Assembly: GCA_010692635.1 (NCBI GenBank)
Contig: JAAHGL010000001.1
Location: 21,169-85,168 of the forward strand
Length of the DNA: 64,000 nt
Source: Symploca sp. SIO2C1
Lineage (GTDB): Bacteria; Cyanobacteriota; Cyanobacteriia; Cyanobacteriales; Coleofasciculaceae
Reading direction: 5' to 3'
Shown: positions 1 to 8,526 of the stretch, one piece after another
How positions within the stretch are numbered: the stretch's first letter is position 1
Layout of the letters: the number at the start of each line of letters is the position of its first letter
Program-made: the position numbers and the translations under genes
The notes under the pieces: generated by a model
Database searches by the model: none
What the model was told of the DNA's origin: nothing
The model's input: only the letters and a program-made list of their open reading frames with translations

Positions 1-1
1 A

Positions 2-886
2 ATTGAAGTGGGTGTTGATTCGGTAGTAGTGGTTGATAATGCTTCTAGTGATGGCTCAGTTGAGCAAATCCAGCAGGCAATTACCGACAACAAATGGAGT
101 GAATGGGCACAACTTTTGCCATCTCCCGTAAATGGTGGTTTTTCTGCTGGCAACAATCTAGGAATCAAAGCCTTAACAGCTGATGCTTATCTATTGTTGA
201 ATAGTGACACAATTGTGCGACCTGGAGCTATCAGCTCTTTGCGGAAAGCAATACAAGCAAATCCAGAGGCTGGTTTGATTAGTCCACGTCTTGAGTGGCC
301 TGACGGCACACCGCAGATTAGCTGCTTCCGTTACCATTCCTTAGTCAGTGAAGTGATTGATGCCGCTCAGACTGGAGTGATAACTAAGCTACTGAAAAGT
401 TATGACATGCCCATTCCTGTATCCGATACTCCTATCGAGCCACAATGGACTAGCTTTGCCTGTGTACTAATTCGGCGTGAAGTGATTGAACAGATTGGCT
501 TGATGGACGAAGGATATTTTATGTATTACGATGATGTTGACTACTGTCGGACAGCAAGCAATGCTGGCTGGAAGGTTCTCCACTGGCCTGAAGCAAGAGT
601 CGTCCATCTGCGCGGCGGGAGTGGGAAAGTCAAAGAGGCTATAGCTGCTCGTAAACGACCTCGAGCTTACCTCTATGCTTCCAGAACGAGGTACTTTACT
701 AAATTTTACGGTCCAGTTGGGGTGTTAATCGCCAATCTCTTTTGGCTCGCTGGTCGAGCTATTTCACTAGGACGTGAATTAGTAGGAAACAAAGAGCCAC
801 ATACTTGTGAGTATACAGCTCAGGATAATTGGATGAACTGGCGCAACCCGATGAAAGCACCACTGATACCGGAAACAAACAAATAA
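2..886 (+). CDS. Family 2 glycosyltransferase, rhamnosyltransferase-like (5' end outside window)
   Basis: Transfers a sugar from a nucleotide donor onto a growing surface glycan. The reading frame is open to the window edge, so the true start is upstream; a GTG at 8 is available but would cut the nucleotide-binding fold. Visible GT2 motifs are VVVDNASSDGS, NGGFSAGNN, LLLNSDT (donor/metal region) and a C-terminal FMYYDDVDYC with a downstream VVHLRGGS, the layout of WbbL-type rhamnosyltransferases. The dTDP-rhamnose genes about 1.6 kb downstream fit that donor. The stop overlaps the start of the sulfotransferase gene (TAATG), so the two are probably co-translated. The acceptor cannot be told from sequence. 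Confidence 0.85.
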   Translation: MEVGVDSVVVVDNASSDGSVEQIQQAITDNKWSEWAQLLPSPVNGGFSAGNNLGIKALTADAYLLLNSDTIVRPGAISSLRKAIQANPEAGLISPRLEWPDGTPQISCFRYHSLVSEVIDAAQTGVITKLLKSYDMPIPVSDTPIEPQWTSFACVLIRREVIEQIGLMDEGYFMYYDDVDYCRTASNAGWKVLHWPEARVVHLRGGSGKVKEAIAARKRPRAYLYASRTRYFTKFYGPVGVLIANLFWLAGRAISLGRELVGNKEPHTCEYTAQDNWMNWRNPMKAPLIPETNK

Positions 887-1758
887 TGAATAATTGTCCA
901 GATTTTTTGATCATCGGCGCAATGAAATGCGCTACAACCCTACTGCATGATCAACTAGCCCCGCAGTCGGGTATTTTTATGAGTGAGCTGAAGGAGCCGA
1001 ACTTTTTCAGCAATGATGAGGAGTACACAAAGGGGATGGAATGGTATCTTTCCCATTTCAAGCCAGCGAGTGTTGATGATTTATGCGGTGAGTCGAGTAC
1101 ACACTATACCAAATTACCAACCTATCCGCAAACAATTGAGCGCATGCAAAAACATCTGCCAGATGTGAAACTGATCTATATTATGCGCCATCCTATTGAC
1201 CGACTAATATCGCATTACAGCCATGAATGGACGATGCTTGTGATTTCAGAGGAGATTAATCAGGCAATCACAAAATATCCTGAACTGATTGACTATAGTC
1301 GTTACAGTATGCAACTGAAGCCTTATTTTGAGGCTTTTGGTCAAGAGCGAGTATTGCCAGTATTTTTTGAAAGACTTGTGAGTCACTCCCAAGAAGAACT
1401 GGAGCGGGTTTGTCGTTTCCTTGGCTACCAAGGTACGCCCGAGTGGAAAGATCTTAGTGCTACCAATCTCTCAAATGAGCGATGGCGTAGTGGTCCATTG
1501 CGCACATTTCTGGTTCAGAATCCTGCACTCAAGGTAATTCGACAAAATTTAATTCCTAAGAGTTGGCGTGATCAAGTCAGAAAGTCATGGTCATTGAAAG
1601 AGAAACCAGAGATTGAACCGCAACAGATAGACTATCTCAAGACTATCTTCGATGAAGACTTGGCTGTACTTGGCTCCTGGTTGGGTACTGAATTATCTTG
1701 TGATAATTTTAAGGCTACAGTAAAAGAGCGTTCTAGGGAGTGGGTGGAGCAGGGGTGA
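886..1758 (+). CDS. PAPS-dependent sulfotransferase (first of three)
   Basis: Predicted to move a sulfuryl group from PAPS to a carbohydrate or similar acceptor. The PAPS 5'-phosphosulfate loop is GAMKCATTLL at residues 11-20, where the usual KxGTT has Ala in place of Gly. A 3'-phosphate motif, MRHPIDRLISHY, follows near residue 100. I chose ATG 886 (290 aa), not the frame opening at 829, because homology begins at once and this ATG overlaps the stop of the preceding glycosyltransferase. It is not a close relative of the two sulfotransferases at 5714 and 7278. The stop codon falls in the terminal GGGGTGAGC of a dispersed repeat, so the last residue may be supplied by that element. The acceptor is unknown; a sulfated polysaccharide is inferred from context. 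Confidence 0.85.
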   Translation: MNNCPDFLIIGAMKCATTLLHDQLAPQSGIFMSELKEPNFFSNDEEYTKGMEWYLSHFKPASVDDLCGESSTHYTKLPTYPQTIERMQKHLPDVKLIYIMRHPIDRLISHYSHEWTMLVISEEINQAITKYPELIDYSRYSMQLKPYFEAFGQERVLPVFFERLVSHSQEELERVCRFLGYQGTPEWKDLSATNLSNERWRSGPLRTFLVQNPALKVIRQNLIPKSWRDQVRKSWSLKEKPEIEPQQIDYLKTIFDEDLAVLGSWLGTELSCDNFKATVKERSREWVEQG

Positions 1759-1892
1759 GCGAAAAAAAGGGTGGGGAGCTGGGGGAGCTGAGGGAGCTGA
1801 GGGAGCTGGGGGAGCTGAGGGAGCTGAGGGAGAAGAGAGAACTTATAATTTTTGGATACTTAGCTAGGAAATCCCACCGAAAATTTCACCTC
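1753..1892 (+). repeat. Dispersed repeat, GGGTGAGC family (copy 1)
   Basis: Begins GGGTGAGCGAAAAAAAGG, runs through tandem GGGAGCTG-type units, then a conserved block (ACTTATAATTTTTGGATAC, GGAAATCCCACC) and ends with a decayed version of the inverted end. Copies lie at 29648-29745 (reverse), 55539-55653 and 58577-58687. An open frame across it is only the repeat being read through. Confidence 0.75.
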
Positions 1893-2455
1893 ATATCATG
1901 TCCGCCTAATCGCTTACGATAAACACTTCTCCGCGTCCCCGCGTCCCCGCGTCTGGAGCGTCAGCCTTAATGATAAGTATTCAACCAGACATGATATCAC
2001 CCGTGGAGCAGATAGATTATTAGCCTTGGTTGAAATAACTAGTGCAGCGGGCATGGAAATAACCCACCAGGAAAGAGATCGATATAATCCTTACTCTATA
2101 AGCATTCTTAATTCTTAATTCTTAATTCCGCGCAGTGGTACTGAGTTAGGTTAGGAATTGGAGAAAGATGCTCATTGCTTTATGACTCAGTTTTCTTTCT
2201 TCCATTTGATTCTTGAAATTTGAGAAAAAAAGCTTGAGCTACTGACATCTTACTAAGATGGCAGTTATGATGTATAGAGTAAGCTTTATGTTCGTATATC
2301 TACTTATATTGTAAGAATCACAATGCAATTTATGCTACACGCTTAATGTTAATTTAATTACTAGGTTAAAAGATTAAAACAGTACTGGCAGTTTTCAAAG
2401 AAAAGTGAGTACTTTGGAAAAGTAAAATTTTAGCAAGAATAGGGGAGAGTTAGTA
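1893..2455. other. Intergenic stretch with no gene
   Basis: No supportable coding frame. It holds GC-rich CGCGTCCC repeats near 1932-1950, one small inverted-end element (2043-2140), and AT-rich DNA before rfbC. A purine-rich ribosome-binding site (GGGGAGAG) lies about 8 bases before the GTG start of rfbC. Confidence 0.6.
2043..2140 (+). repeat. Small inverted-end element with heptamer core (copy 1)
   Basis: Left end TGCAGCGGGCA and right end CCGCGCAGTGGTA, with ATCCTTACTCTATAAGCATT and then tandem TTAATTC heptamers between. CTAG precedes it. Matching elements sit at 26062-26164, 28812-28914 and, truncated, at 58041-58105; a decayed one lies near 17996-18086. Confidence 0.7.
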
Positions 2456-3001
2456 GTGAATATTATCCCGACAGAAATACCTGATGTTTTAATTATTGAA
2501 CCCAGATTATTTGGAGACGAACGTGGTTTTTTCTATGAAAGTTACAATGAAAAATATTTTACAGAAAAAACCGGAGTAACAGTTAATTTTGTCCAAGATA
2601 ATCATTCCCGTTCTACCCAGAATGTTTTGCGGGGTTTGCACTATCAGATTCAACAAGCTCAGGGAAAGCTAGTGCGGGTCATCTCCGGAGCTGTGTTCGA
2701 TGTGGCAGTAGATCTGAGGAAAAATTCCCCTACCTTTGGTCAATGGGTTAGTTGCTTAATCAGTGCGGAGAATAAGCGGCAGATTTGGGTACCAGCAGGA
2801 TTTGCCCACGGCTTTTTAGTGGTCTCAGAAGTAGCGGAGTTTTTGTACAAAACTACTGATTACTATGCTCCTCAGTATGAGCGTACTTTGCTCTGGAATG
2901 ACCCCGATTTAGCCATTGATTGGCCTCTAAAGGCAGACCCAATTTTATCTGCTAAAGACCAAGCCGGTCAGCCCTTAAAGACAGCTGAGGTTTATTCATG
3001 A
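2456..3001 (+). CDS. rfbC: dTDP-4-dehydrorhamnose 3,5-epimerase
   Basis: Third step of dTDP-L-rhamnose synthesis: epimerises C3 and C5 of the 4-keto sugar in the cytosol. At 181 aa it is full length. Recognisable signatures are EPRLFGDERGFFYESYNEK at the N-terminus, FVQDNHSRS, VLRGLHYQ (with the catalytic His) and the cupin segment WVPAGFAHGF. Start is GTG 2456, supported by GGGGAGAG just upstream. The 3' end overlaps the start of rfbD by four bases (ATGA), so the two genes are translationally coupled. The order rfbC-rfbD-rfbA here, with rfbB separate, means the pathway is complete within this window. Confidence 0.95.
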   Translation: MNIIPTEIPDVLIIEPRLFGDERGFFYESYNEKYFTEKTGVTVNFVQDNHSRSTQNVLRGLHYQIQQAQGKLVRVISGAVFDVAVDLRKNSPTFGQWVSCLISAENKRQIWVPAGFAHGFLVVSEVAEFLYKTTDYYAPQYERTLLWNDPDLAIDWPLKADPILSAKDQAGQPLKTAEVYS

Positions 3002-3894
3002 AACAAATCTTACTTACAGGTATTACGGGACAACTAGGTAAAGAACTGGAACAGACTCTAGCTCCCCTGGGTAAGGTGAATGGTTTTAGCCATCAGACTT
3101 TAGATCTAACCCAACCAGACAAAATTCGTCAGGTGATTCAGGAGCTCAAACCTGATTTCATTGTCAATGCTGCTGCTTATACGGCAGTTGACAAAGCTGA
3201 AACGGAAACAGAACTGGCAAACTCAATCAACGGTACTGCTCCTACCATCATGGCTGAGGAAGCTCAAAGCTTGGGAGCAACTCTGATCCATGTTTCCACA
3301 GATTACGTATTCAATGGTCAAAACAATACTCCCTATCTTGAAGAAGATACCCCCAATCCAGTCAATTGCTACGGTCACTCCAAGCTGATAGGAGAAGAGG
3401 GAATCCAGAAAAGTTGCGATCGCTACCTGATTCTCAGAACTGCTTGGGTCTATGGTAGTTACGGCAAAGGTAACTTCGCCAAAACCATGCTCAGGCTGGG
3501 AGCTGAGCGTGAGGAACTGCGGGTAGTTGTTGACCAAGTTGGTACCCCTTCCTGGACGGGGGATATTGCTCAAGCTATGCTGGGATTGCTGACCCAATTA
3601 GCAAAGGAACAGACAGAAAATTCTCCTCCTACAGGTATCTATCACTTTACTAATAGTGGTGCTATCAGTTGGTATGATTTCGCCGTTGCCATCTTTGAAG
3701 AAGCCACACAACTGGGCTTTCCTTTAAAAGTGCAGCGCGTCGTGCCCATTACAACTGCTGAATATCCCACACCAGCCAAGCGTCCTGCTTATTCGGTGCT
3801 TTCTGGCAAAAAAATATCAGCAGTTTTGGGAAGCCATCCCCCCCATTGGCGCTCTGGACTTCGGCAAATGCTTCAACAACTCTATGCTCAATAA
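2998..3894 (+). CDS. rfbD: dTDP-4-dehydrorhamnose reductase
   Basis: Final step of dTDP-L-rhamnose synthesis, an NAD(P)H-dependent reduction of the 4-keto group. The Rossmann start LLTGITGQLGKEL is at residues 5-17, NAAAYTAVDKAE near 57, the SDR catalytic set is STDYVF and YGHSKLIGE (Tyr-x3-Lys), and RTAWVYG follows. Length 298 aa is normal. It overlaps rfbC by four bases and ends two bases before the rfbA start, so rfbCDA form one tight operon. Confidence 0.95.
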   Translation: MKQILLTGITGQLGKELEQTLAPLGKVNGFSHQTLDLTQPDKIRQVIQELKPDFIVNAAAYTAVDKAETETELANSINGTAPTIMAEEAQSLGATLIHVSTDYVFNGQNNTPYLEEDTPNPVNCYGHSKLIGEEGIQKSCDRYLILRTAWVYGSYGKGNFAKTMLRLGAEREELRVVVDQVGTPSWTGDIAQAMLGLLTQLAKEQTENSPPTGIYHFTNSGAISWYDFAVAIFEEATQLGFPLKVQRVVPITTAEYPTPAKRPAYSVLSGKKISAVLGSHPPHWRSGLRQMLQQLYAQ

Positions 3895-3896
3895 TT

Positions 3897-4970
3897 ATGA
3901 AAGCAATTATTCTTTCGGGCGGTAAAGGAACACGCCTACGCCCCTTAACTTATACTGGTGCCAAACAACTGGTTCCTGTTGCCAACAAACCAATTCTTTG
4001 GTACGGAATTGAAGCAATTGTCGCCGCAGGCATTACAGATATCGGCATTATTATCAGTCCTGAAACTGGACAAGAGGTTAAAACCAAAACTGGTAATGGC
4101 GATCGCTTTGGTGCAAAGATTAGCTATATTCTTCAGGATAAACCTGCAGGATTGGCTCATGCAGTCAAAGTGGCTCAACCTTTTCTCGGAGATTCTCCTT
4201 TTTTGATGTATCTAGGAGATAACTTGGTTCAAAGTGACCTGCACCTCTTCTGTGAACAGTTTACAACCCGAAACCTAGATGCCTTAACCCTCCTATGCTC
4301 TGTTGAAAATCCTAGTGCCTTTGGAGTTGCCAAGGTCGATGATGACGGCAGGGTGTTACAGTTAGTAGAAAAACCCAAAGTCCCTCCCTCTAATCTTGCA
4401 TTGGTGGGAATTTACTTGTTTTCTAATGCTGTTCACCACGCTATTGCCTCGATCCAACCCTCTGCTAGAGGTGAACTGGAAATTACCGATGCGATTCAAT
4501 ACCTGATTGATCAACCTAAAAAAGTCGAAGCACGACAACTTGAGGGTTGGTGGCTGGATACAGGTAAAAAAGATGACCTCCTAGAAGCCAACCGCATTAT
4601 TCTGGATACTTGTCTTCAAGCAGCTGTTGGGGGTGAAGTTGATGAACAGAGCCAAGTTATTGGACGGGTACAGATTGGTTCTGGTTCTAAAATCGTCAAT
4701 TGCACGATTCGTGGTCCAGTGACGATCGGTAGCAACTGTCATTTAGAAAACTGCTTTATCGGACCTTACAGTAGTGTAGCGGACCAAGTCACCCTAATTG
4801 ATGCGGACCTTGAGCATAGTGTGATTTTGCAGGGAGCTAAGGTTGTAGGTATTCACCAACGGGTTGTTGACAGTGTGATTGGACAACGTGCTCAGTTGAA
4901 GGAAGCCCCCCAGCGTCCTAAAGCTTTACGTTTCATGATTGGCGATGATTCGCAAATCGAGTTAGTTTGA
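3897..4970 (+). CDS. rfbA: Glucose-1-phosphate thymidylyltransferase, long form
   Basis: Makes dTDP-glucose from dTTP and glucose-1-phosphate, the entry step to dTDP-rhamnose. The nucleotidyltransferase signature is LSGGKGTRLRPLT at residues 6-18, followed by KQLVPVANKPI and MYLGDN. The protein is 357 aa, longer than the ~290 aa short RmlA, because a C-terminal hexapeptide (left-handed beta-helix) region follows (IGRVQIGSGSKIVNC and onwards). This is the long RmlA class. I chose ATG 3897, two bases after the rfbD stop, over an upstream in-frame ATG at 3846 that would overlap rfbD. Confidence 0.93.
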   Translation: MKAIILSGGKGTRLRPLTYTGAKQLVPVANKPILWYGIEAIVAAGITDIGIIISPETGQEVKTKTGNGDRFGAKISYILQDKPAGLAHAVKVAQPFLGDSPFLMYLGDNLVQSDLHLFCEQFTTRNLDALTLLCSVENPSAFGVAKVDDDGRVLQLVEKPKVPPSNLALVGIYLFSNAVHHAIASIQPSARGELEITDAIQYLIDQPKKVEARQLEGWWLDTGKKDDLLEANRIILDTCLQAAVGGEVDEQSQVIGRVQIGSGSKIVNCTIRGPVTIGSNCHLENCFIGPYSSVADQVTLIDADLEHSVILQGAKVVGIHQRVVDSVIGQRAQLKEAPQRPKALRFMIGDDSQIELV

Positions 4971-5713
4971 TGGAACGTTGTAGTAGCGTGGCACGACTAA
5001 AACTGTAGGTTGGGTGGAACGAAGTGAAACCCAACAATTCGGGTTTTGAAGTAATGAGTAATGAGTAATGAGTAATGAGTAATGAGTCAAAAATTCATGT
5101 TGAGATTTCCAGGTTAAAATGCAATGTTTTTTAGTCTATTGATACAAAAGCCTTGCACTTACGTTGAGATTAACTCAAAACTTGTTACTTGTTACTCGTT
5201 ACTTTTTACTTCCTAAAATGCTCCCATTTGACTTATTCAGCAAGCCCTACCTATTCTAAATCCGGCATACATATCCCTATTATGTCCGACCCTGTAGAGA
5301 TGTTGTATGCAACGTCTCTACAGGGTTTTTGCGGTTTGCTTAAAACACCGGGTAGCTAACCCGAATTTTGTATTAGTTGTTACCCCTTCAGCCTCTGTAC
5401 TCTAATCTTTGGAAACAATATATGTTTCTTGTAAATCGTCCGGAAAGACATCATTTATGTAGAAAAATGAAGGGAATAGGGAATAGGGAATAGGGAATAG
5501 GGAATAGGGAATAGGGAATAGGGAGCAGCTCATCTGGCAACAGTCAACAGTCAACTTTCATCACCTGGTGGTGAAATTTTTTCATCGGGACTGCCTTTGT
5601 TTCTTGAAAGCCATTAGCAATTAGCAATTAGCCATTAGCTATTAGCAATTAGCCATTAGCCATTAGCTATTCAGTGTTTCTTGAAAGATAAACTTATCAG
5701 CTATTAAGACATT
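4971..5713. other. Intergenic repeat-rich stretch
   Basis: No gene seen. In order: one arm of a TAGGTTGGGTGG repeat (about 4985-5035, partner of the element at 35534-35662), TAATGAG heptamers (5048-5085), a right-end fragment of the GGGYTTGCTG element family ending CAGCAAGCCC near 5250, a strong hairpin (5289-5326), GGGAATA heptamers (about 5473-5523), and two TTTCTTGAAAG motifs bracketing ATTAGC-type units (about 5600-5690). Confidence 0.65.
5289..5326. terminator. Long hairpin followed by T run
   Basis: ACCCTGTAGAGA pairs with TCTCTACAGGGT around a short GTTG..CAAC extension, followed by TTTTT. It has the form of an intrinsic terminator, but lies about 320 bases past rfbA, and similar CTGTAGAGACG hairpins recur (35669-35698), so it may be only a dispersed palindrome. 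Confidence 0.35.
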
Positions 5714-6706
5714 ATGAATAATTATAACCTCGGAGCCATATTTGGCACAGGTCGCAGTGGCACAACATGGTTAGGAGCAATCCTTCAGAGTCATCCAGCC
5801 ATCTCATATCGCTTCGAGCCGTTTACTCGATTGCAAAAGACACAAGTTGAGATTAGTCAGGCATTGGAATTGATCCAGTCGGATGCTTTTTCAGTCAAAG
5901 AACTACCCTCTATTTACCAAGCCTTGTTGCCAGCTTACCCCGAATGTGAGAAACCACCATTCTTCCCCAAGAATTACCCAGTAAGATTTTCTTGGGGAAA
6001 ATCTTTAACTTGGCCACTAGCTCGGAAAAATGCTCTTGGCTCTTGTCTATTTCGTTATTTATACACGCCCAAGGGTCAGCCAAAGCTTGTGTTCAAAGAG
6101 GTGGATAAAGCCAAGCTCCTCATACCGTTACTGGCACGAACCGAGATGCCAATAGCTTACATAGTACGTCACCCCTGTGCAGTGATATCGTCAGTCATGC
6201 GAGGTCAAAATAATTCCATAATGCCTAGTGGGAGACGTTCAGTGCTTAAGAATCTGCTGGCAAAATATGAGCCAATGCTTGCCGAACAATATGGAGAGCG
6301 GCTAGAGACGCTGAAGCTTTCTGAGCAAGAGGCATTGCTCTGGTTAGTGGAAGTGGGGCGCTCCGTGTCTGCCTGTCAGAATTCTCCTAATGGATTGTTA
6401 GTGATTTACGAAGAACTGACTGAGCGCACCCTAGAACTAACAGAGAAGATTTTTAGCCATTTTGGTTTAAATATGGCGCAAGAATCCGTTTCGTTTATCG
6501 AGGAGAGTACTAGCACATCATCTGCACCACGGATGAAGCGGGGAGAGATCGGCATCAACCAATACTTTACTGTGTTTAGGGATTCCAAAGTTTCTCGCGA
6601 TCGTTGGAAACAAGAGATGTCCACAGAAGACCAACAGCGAGTGATGAAGATCGTCAAAAACAGCCCAGTATTTGCCCTCGCAGCAGAGCAGGGTTTATGG
6701 GTTTGA
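5714..6706 (+). CDS. Sulfotransferase, tandem paralogue A
   Basis: A 330-residue PAPS-dependent sulfotransferase. The PAPS loop is GTGRSGTTWL at residues 11-20 and the 3'-phosphate motif is VRHPCAVISSVMRG near residue 150. It is about 90% identical over its whole length to the copy at 7278 (I count roughly 33 substitutions and no gaps), so the pair arose by recent duplication. No signal peptide is visible, so it acts in the cytosol or at the membrane face. The start ATG is shared with the paralogue and there is no clear ribosome-binding site. Set between the rhamnose genes and rfbB, it probably modifies a sugar of the surface polysaccharide, but the acceptor is not shown by sequence. Confidence 0.88.
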   Translation: MNNYNLGAIFGTGRSGTTWLGAILQSHPAISYRFEPFTRLQKTQVEISQALELIQSDAFSVKELPSIYQALLPAYPECEKPPFFPKNYPVRFSWGKSLTWPLARKNALGSCLFRYLYTPKGQPKLVFKEVDKAKLLIPLLARTEMPIAYIVRHPCAVISSVMRGQNNSIMPSGRRSVLKNLLAKYEPMLAEQYGERLETLKLSEQEALLWLVEVGRSVSACQNSPNGLLVIYEELTERTLELTEKIFSHFGLNMAQESVSFIEESTSTSSAPRMKRGEIGINQYFTVFRDSKVSRDRWKQEMSTEDQQRVMKIVKNSPVFALAAEQGLWV

Positions 6707-7200
6707 AAATGATTGGTTATTTGTTGTTTGTCATTGGTACAAAGGACTAATGATCAATGATGCTTGCATCCCACTCTTAAGAGAAAGTTAATACAAAATA
6801 TAAATAATGTAAACACTTTGTCGTTAGTCATTGCGTTTGTCCTCATTTTTTGCTATTATTATTTTATAATGCTAAAATTGTGCGCCCATATATAAAGTAC
6901 CACTTCTATATCCAGTCCTCCTAAGCACTTCAACTATCTCCCTTGTTGGATTAGCACTCTTGGTAACCTAATATCCTTGGATATTTGTTTTGGGTTACGC
7001 GATCGCTAAACCAACCTCAAGAAGGGTGAGCGAAAAAAGGATTGGGCAGGTTTTATTCAGAGGTTATCGCTATTACCACCAATGGTCTCGCTAAACCTGC
7101 CCCTACCAATAATGGTGATTTTGTCGTGCAATGCTGATGTTCAGATGCCGGACTTCTTGAAGAAGTCCGGCATCTTAGAATATCTCACCGATGCGATCGC
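6707..7200. other. Intergenic stretch between the duplicated sulfotransferases
   Basis: No gene seen. It holds a short GGGTGAGCGAAAAAAGG fragment at 7024-7040 (the end sequence of a dispersed family), a GGCAGGTTT / AAACCTGCCC inverted pair (about 7045-7105), and a hairpin at 7144-7174. Confidence 0.6.
7144..7174. repeat. Perfect hairpin, 15-bp stem
   Basis: GATGCCGGACTTCTT pairs exactly with AAGAAGTCCGGCATC across a one-base centre. No T run follows, so I do not call it a terminator. It sits just before the rfbB scar. Confidence 0.7.
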
Positions 7201-7277
7201 ACATTCATTTTCGATTTCTTCAAGAGGATATTGGTGATCGTCCCTTGGTAGACACTCTGTTACGGGAAGTAAAAATT
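7201..7277 (+). pseudogene. Fragment of an rfbB-like dehydratase gene
   Basis: Read in the frame of the following gene this encodes FRFLQEDIGDRPLVDTLLRE. The intact rfbB at 8527 has [20 protein letters not shown] at its NAD-binding region. The DNA also aligns (for example GATCGTCCCTTGGTAGA against AATCGTCCCTTGATAGA). It is therefore a leftover of an rfbB copy or of a recombination between copies, now directly joined to the start of the second sulfotransferase. An ATG at 7191 could in principle add 29 residues to that protein, but the paralogue lacks them. Confidence 0.7.
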
Positions 7278-8270
7278 ATGGAAAATTATAACCTCGGAGC
7301 CATATTTGGCACAGGTCGCAGTGGCACAACATGGTTAGGAGCAATCCTTCAGAGTCATCCAGAAGTCTCCTATCGCTTCGAGCCGTTTAGTCGATTGAAA
7401 AAGACACAAGTTGAGATTCGTCAGGCATTTGAATTGATCCAGTCGGATCCTTTTTCTGCCACAGAACTACCATCTATTTACCATGCCTTACTGCCAGCCT
7501 ACCCCGAATGTGAGAAACCACCATTCTTCCCCAAGAATTACCCAGTAAGATTTTCTTGGGGAAAATCTTTGGCTTGGCCACTAGCTCGGAAAAATGCTCT
7601 TGGCTCTCGTCTGTTTCGTTATTTATACACGCCCAAGGGTCAGCCCAAGCTTGTATTCAAAGAGGTGAATCAAGCCAAGCTCCTCATACCGTTATTGGCG
7701 CGGACTGAAATTCCCATAGTTTACATCGTACGTCATCCTTGCGCAGTGGTATCGTCAGTCATGCGAGGTCAAAAAGATTCCCTAATGCCTGACGGGAGAC
7801 GTTCAGTGCTTAAGAATTTGCTAGCAAAACATGAGCCAATGCTTGCCGAACAATATGGAGAGCAGCTAGAGACGCTGAAGCCGTCTGAGCAAGAGGCATT
7901 GCTCTGGTTAGTGGAAGTGGGGCGCTCCGTGTCTGCCTGTCAGAATTCTCCTAACGGATTGTTGGTGATTTATGAAGAACTGACTGAGCGCCCCCTAGAA
8001 CTAACAGAGAAAATTTTTAGCCATTTTGGCTTAAACATAGCCAAAGAATCAGTTTCGTTTATCGAGGAGAGTACTAACACATCATCGGCAGCGCGGATCA
8101 AGCGAGGAGAGCTCGGCATCAACCAATACTTTACCGTGTTTAGAGATCCCAAAGTTTCTCGCGATCGTTGGAAACAAGAGATGTCCACAGAAGACCAACA
8201 GCGAGTGATGAAGATCGTCAAAAACAGCCCAGTATTTGCCCTCGCAGCAGAGCAGGGTTTATGGGTTTGA
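7278..8270 (+). CDS. Sulfotransferase, tandem paralogue B
   Basis: A 330-residue sulfotransferase, same length as its neighbour at 5714 and about 90% identical. The PAPS loop GTGRSGTTWL (11-20) and VRHPCAVVSSVMRG are intact, so both copies look functional. Substitutions are scattered, with a cluster near residues 165-171 (QKDSLMPDG against QNNSIMPSG) next to the 3'-phosphate site that could alter acceptor choice. I start it at ATG 7278 to match the paralogue; the upstream in-frame extension is an rfbB scar. The similarity between copies continues only a few bases past the stop (TTGARAATGATTGGT). Confidence 0.87.
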   Translation: MENYNLGAIFGTGRSGTTWLGAILQSHPEVSYRFEPFSRLKKTQVEIRQAFELIQSDPFSATELPSIYHALLPAYPECEKPPFFPKNYPVRFSWGKSLAWPLARKNALGSRLFRYLYTPKGQPKLVFKEVNQAKLLIPLLARTEIPIVYIVRHPCAVVSSVMRGQKDSLMPDGRRSVLKNLLAKHEPMLAEQYGEQLETLKPSEQEALLWLVEVGRSVSACQNSPNGLLVIYEELTERPLELTEKIFSHFGLNIAKESVSFIEESTNTSSAARIKRGELGINQYFTVFRDPKVSRDRWKQEMSTEDQQRVMKIVKNSPVFALAAEQGLWV

Positions 8271-8526
8271 GAATGATTGGTCATTGGTCATTCATTGGTC
8301 AAAGCGTACAAAGGATCAATGACCAATGAATGAAGCCACAATTGACGATGACTCTCAACCTGAGTTAGCTTGAAACCAGATTAGTTGTTCCTTAGAACAG
8401 CAGATCTACCAAAATCATTAGTGGTGTATGTGTCTCGATTCTTCATGAGTTCAGATTGGATATTCGGTAGATACATCAACCCTTTAAGTCTCAGGTCAAA
8501 TTAAGCTAGTGTAATTGGTACAAAAG

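Noticed and set aside
1740..1922. Open frame on + strand rich in GEL/REL
   Set aside because: It is the tandem GGGAGCTG repeat read through; no start site or homology.
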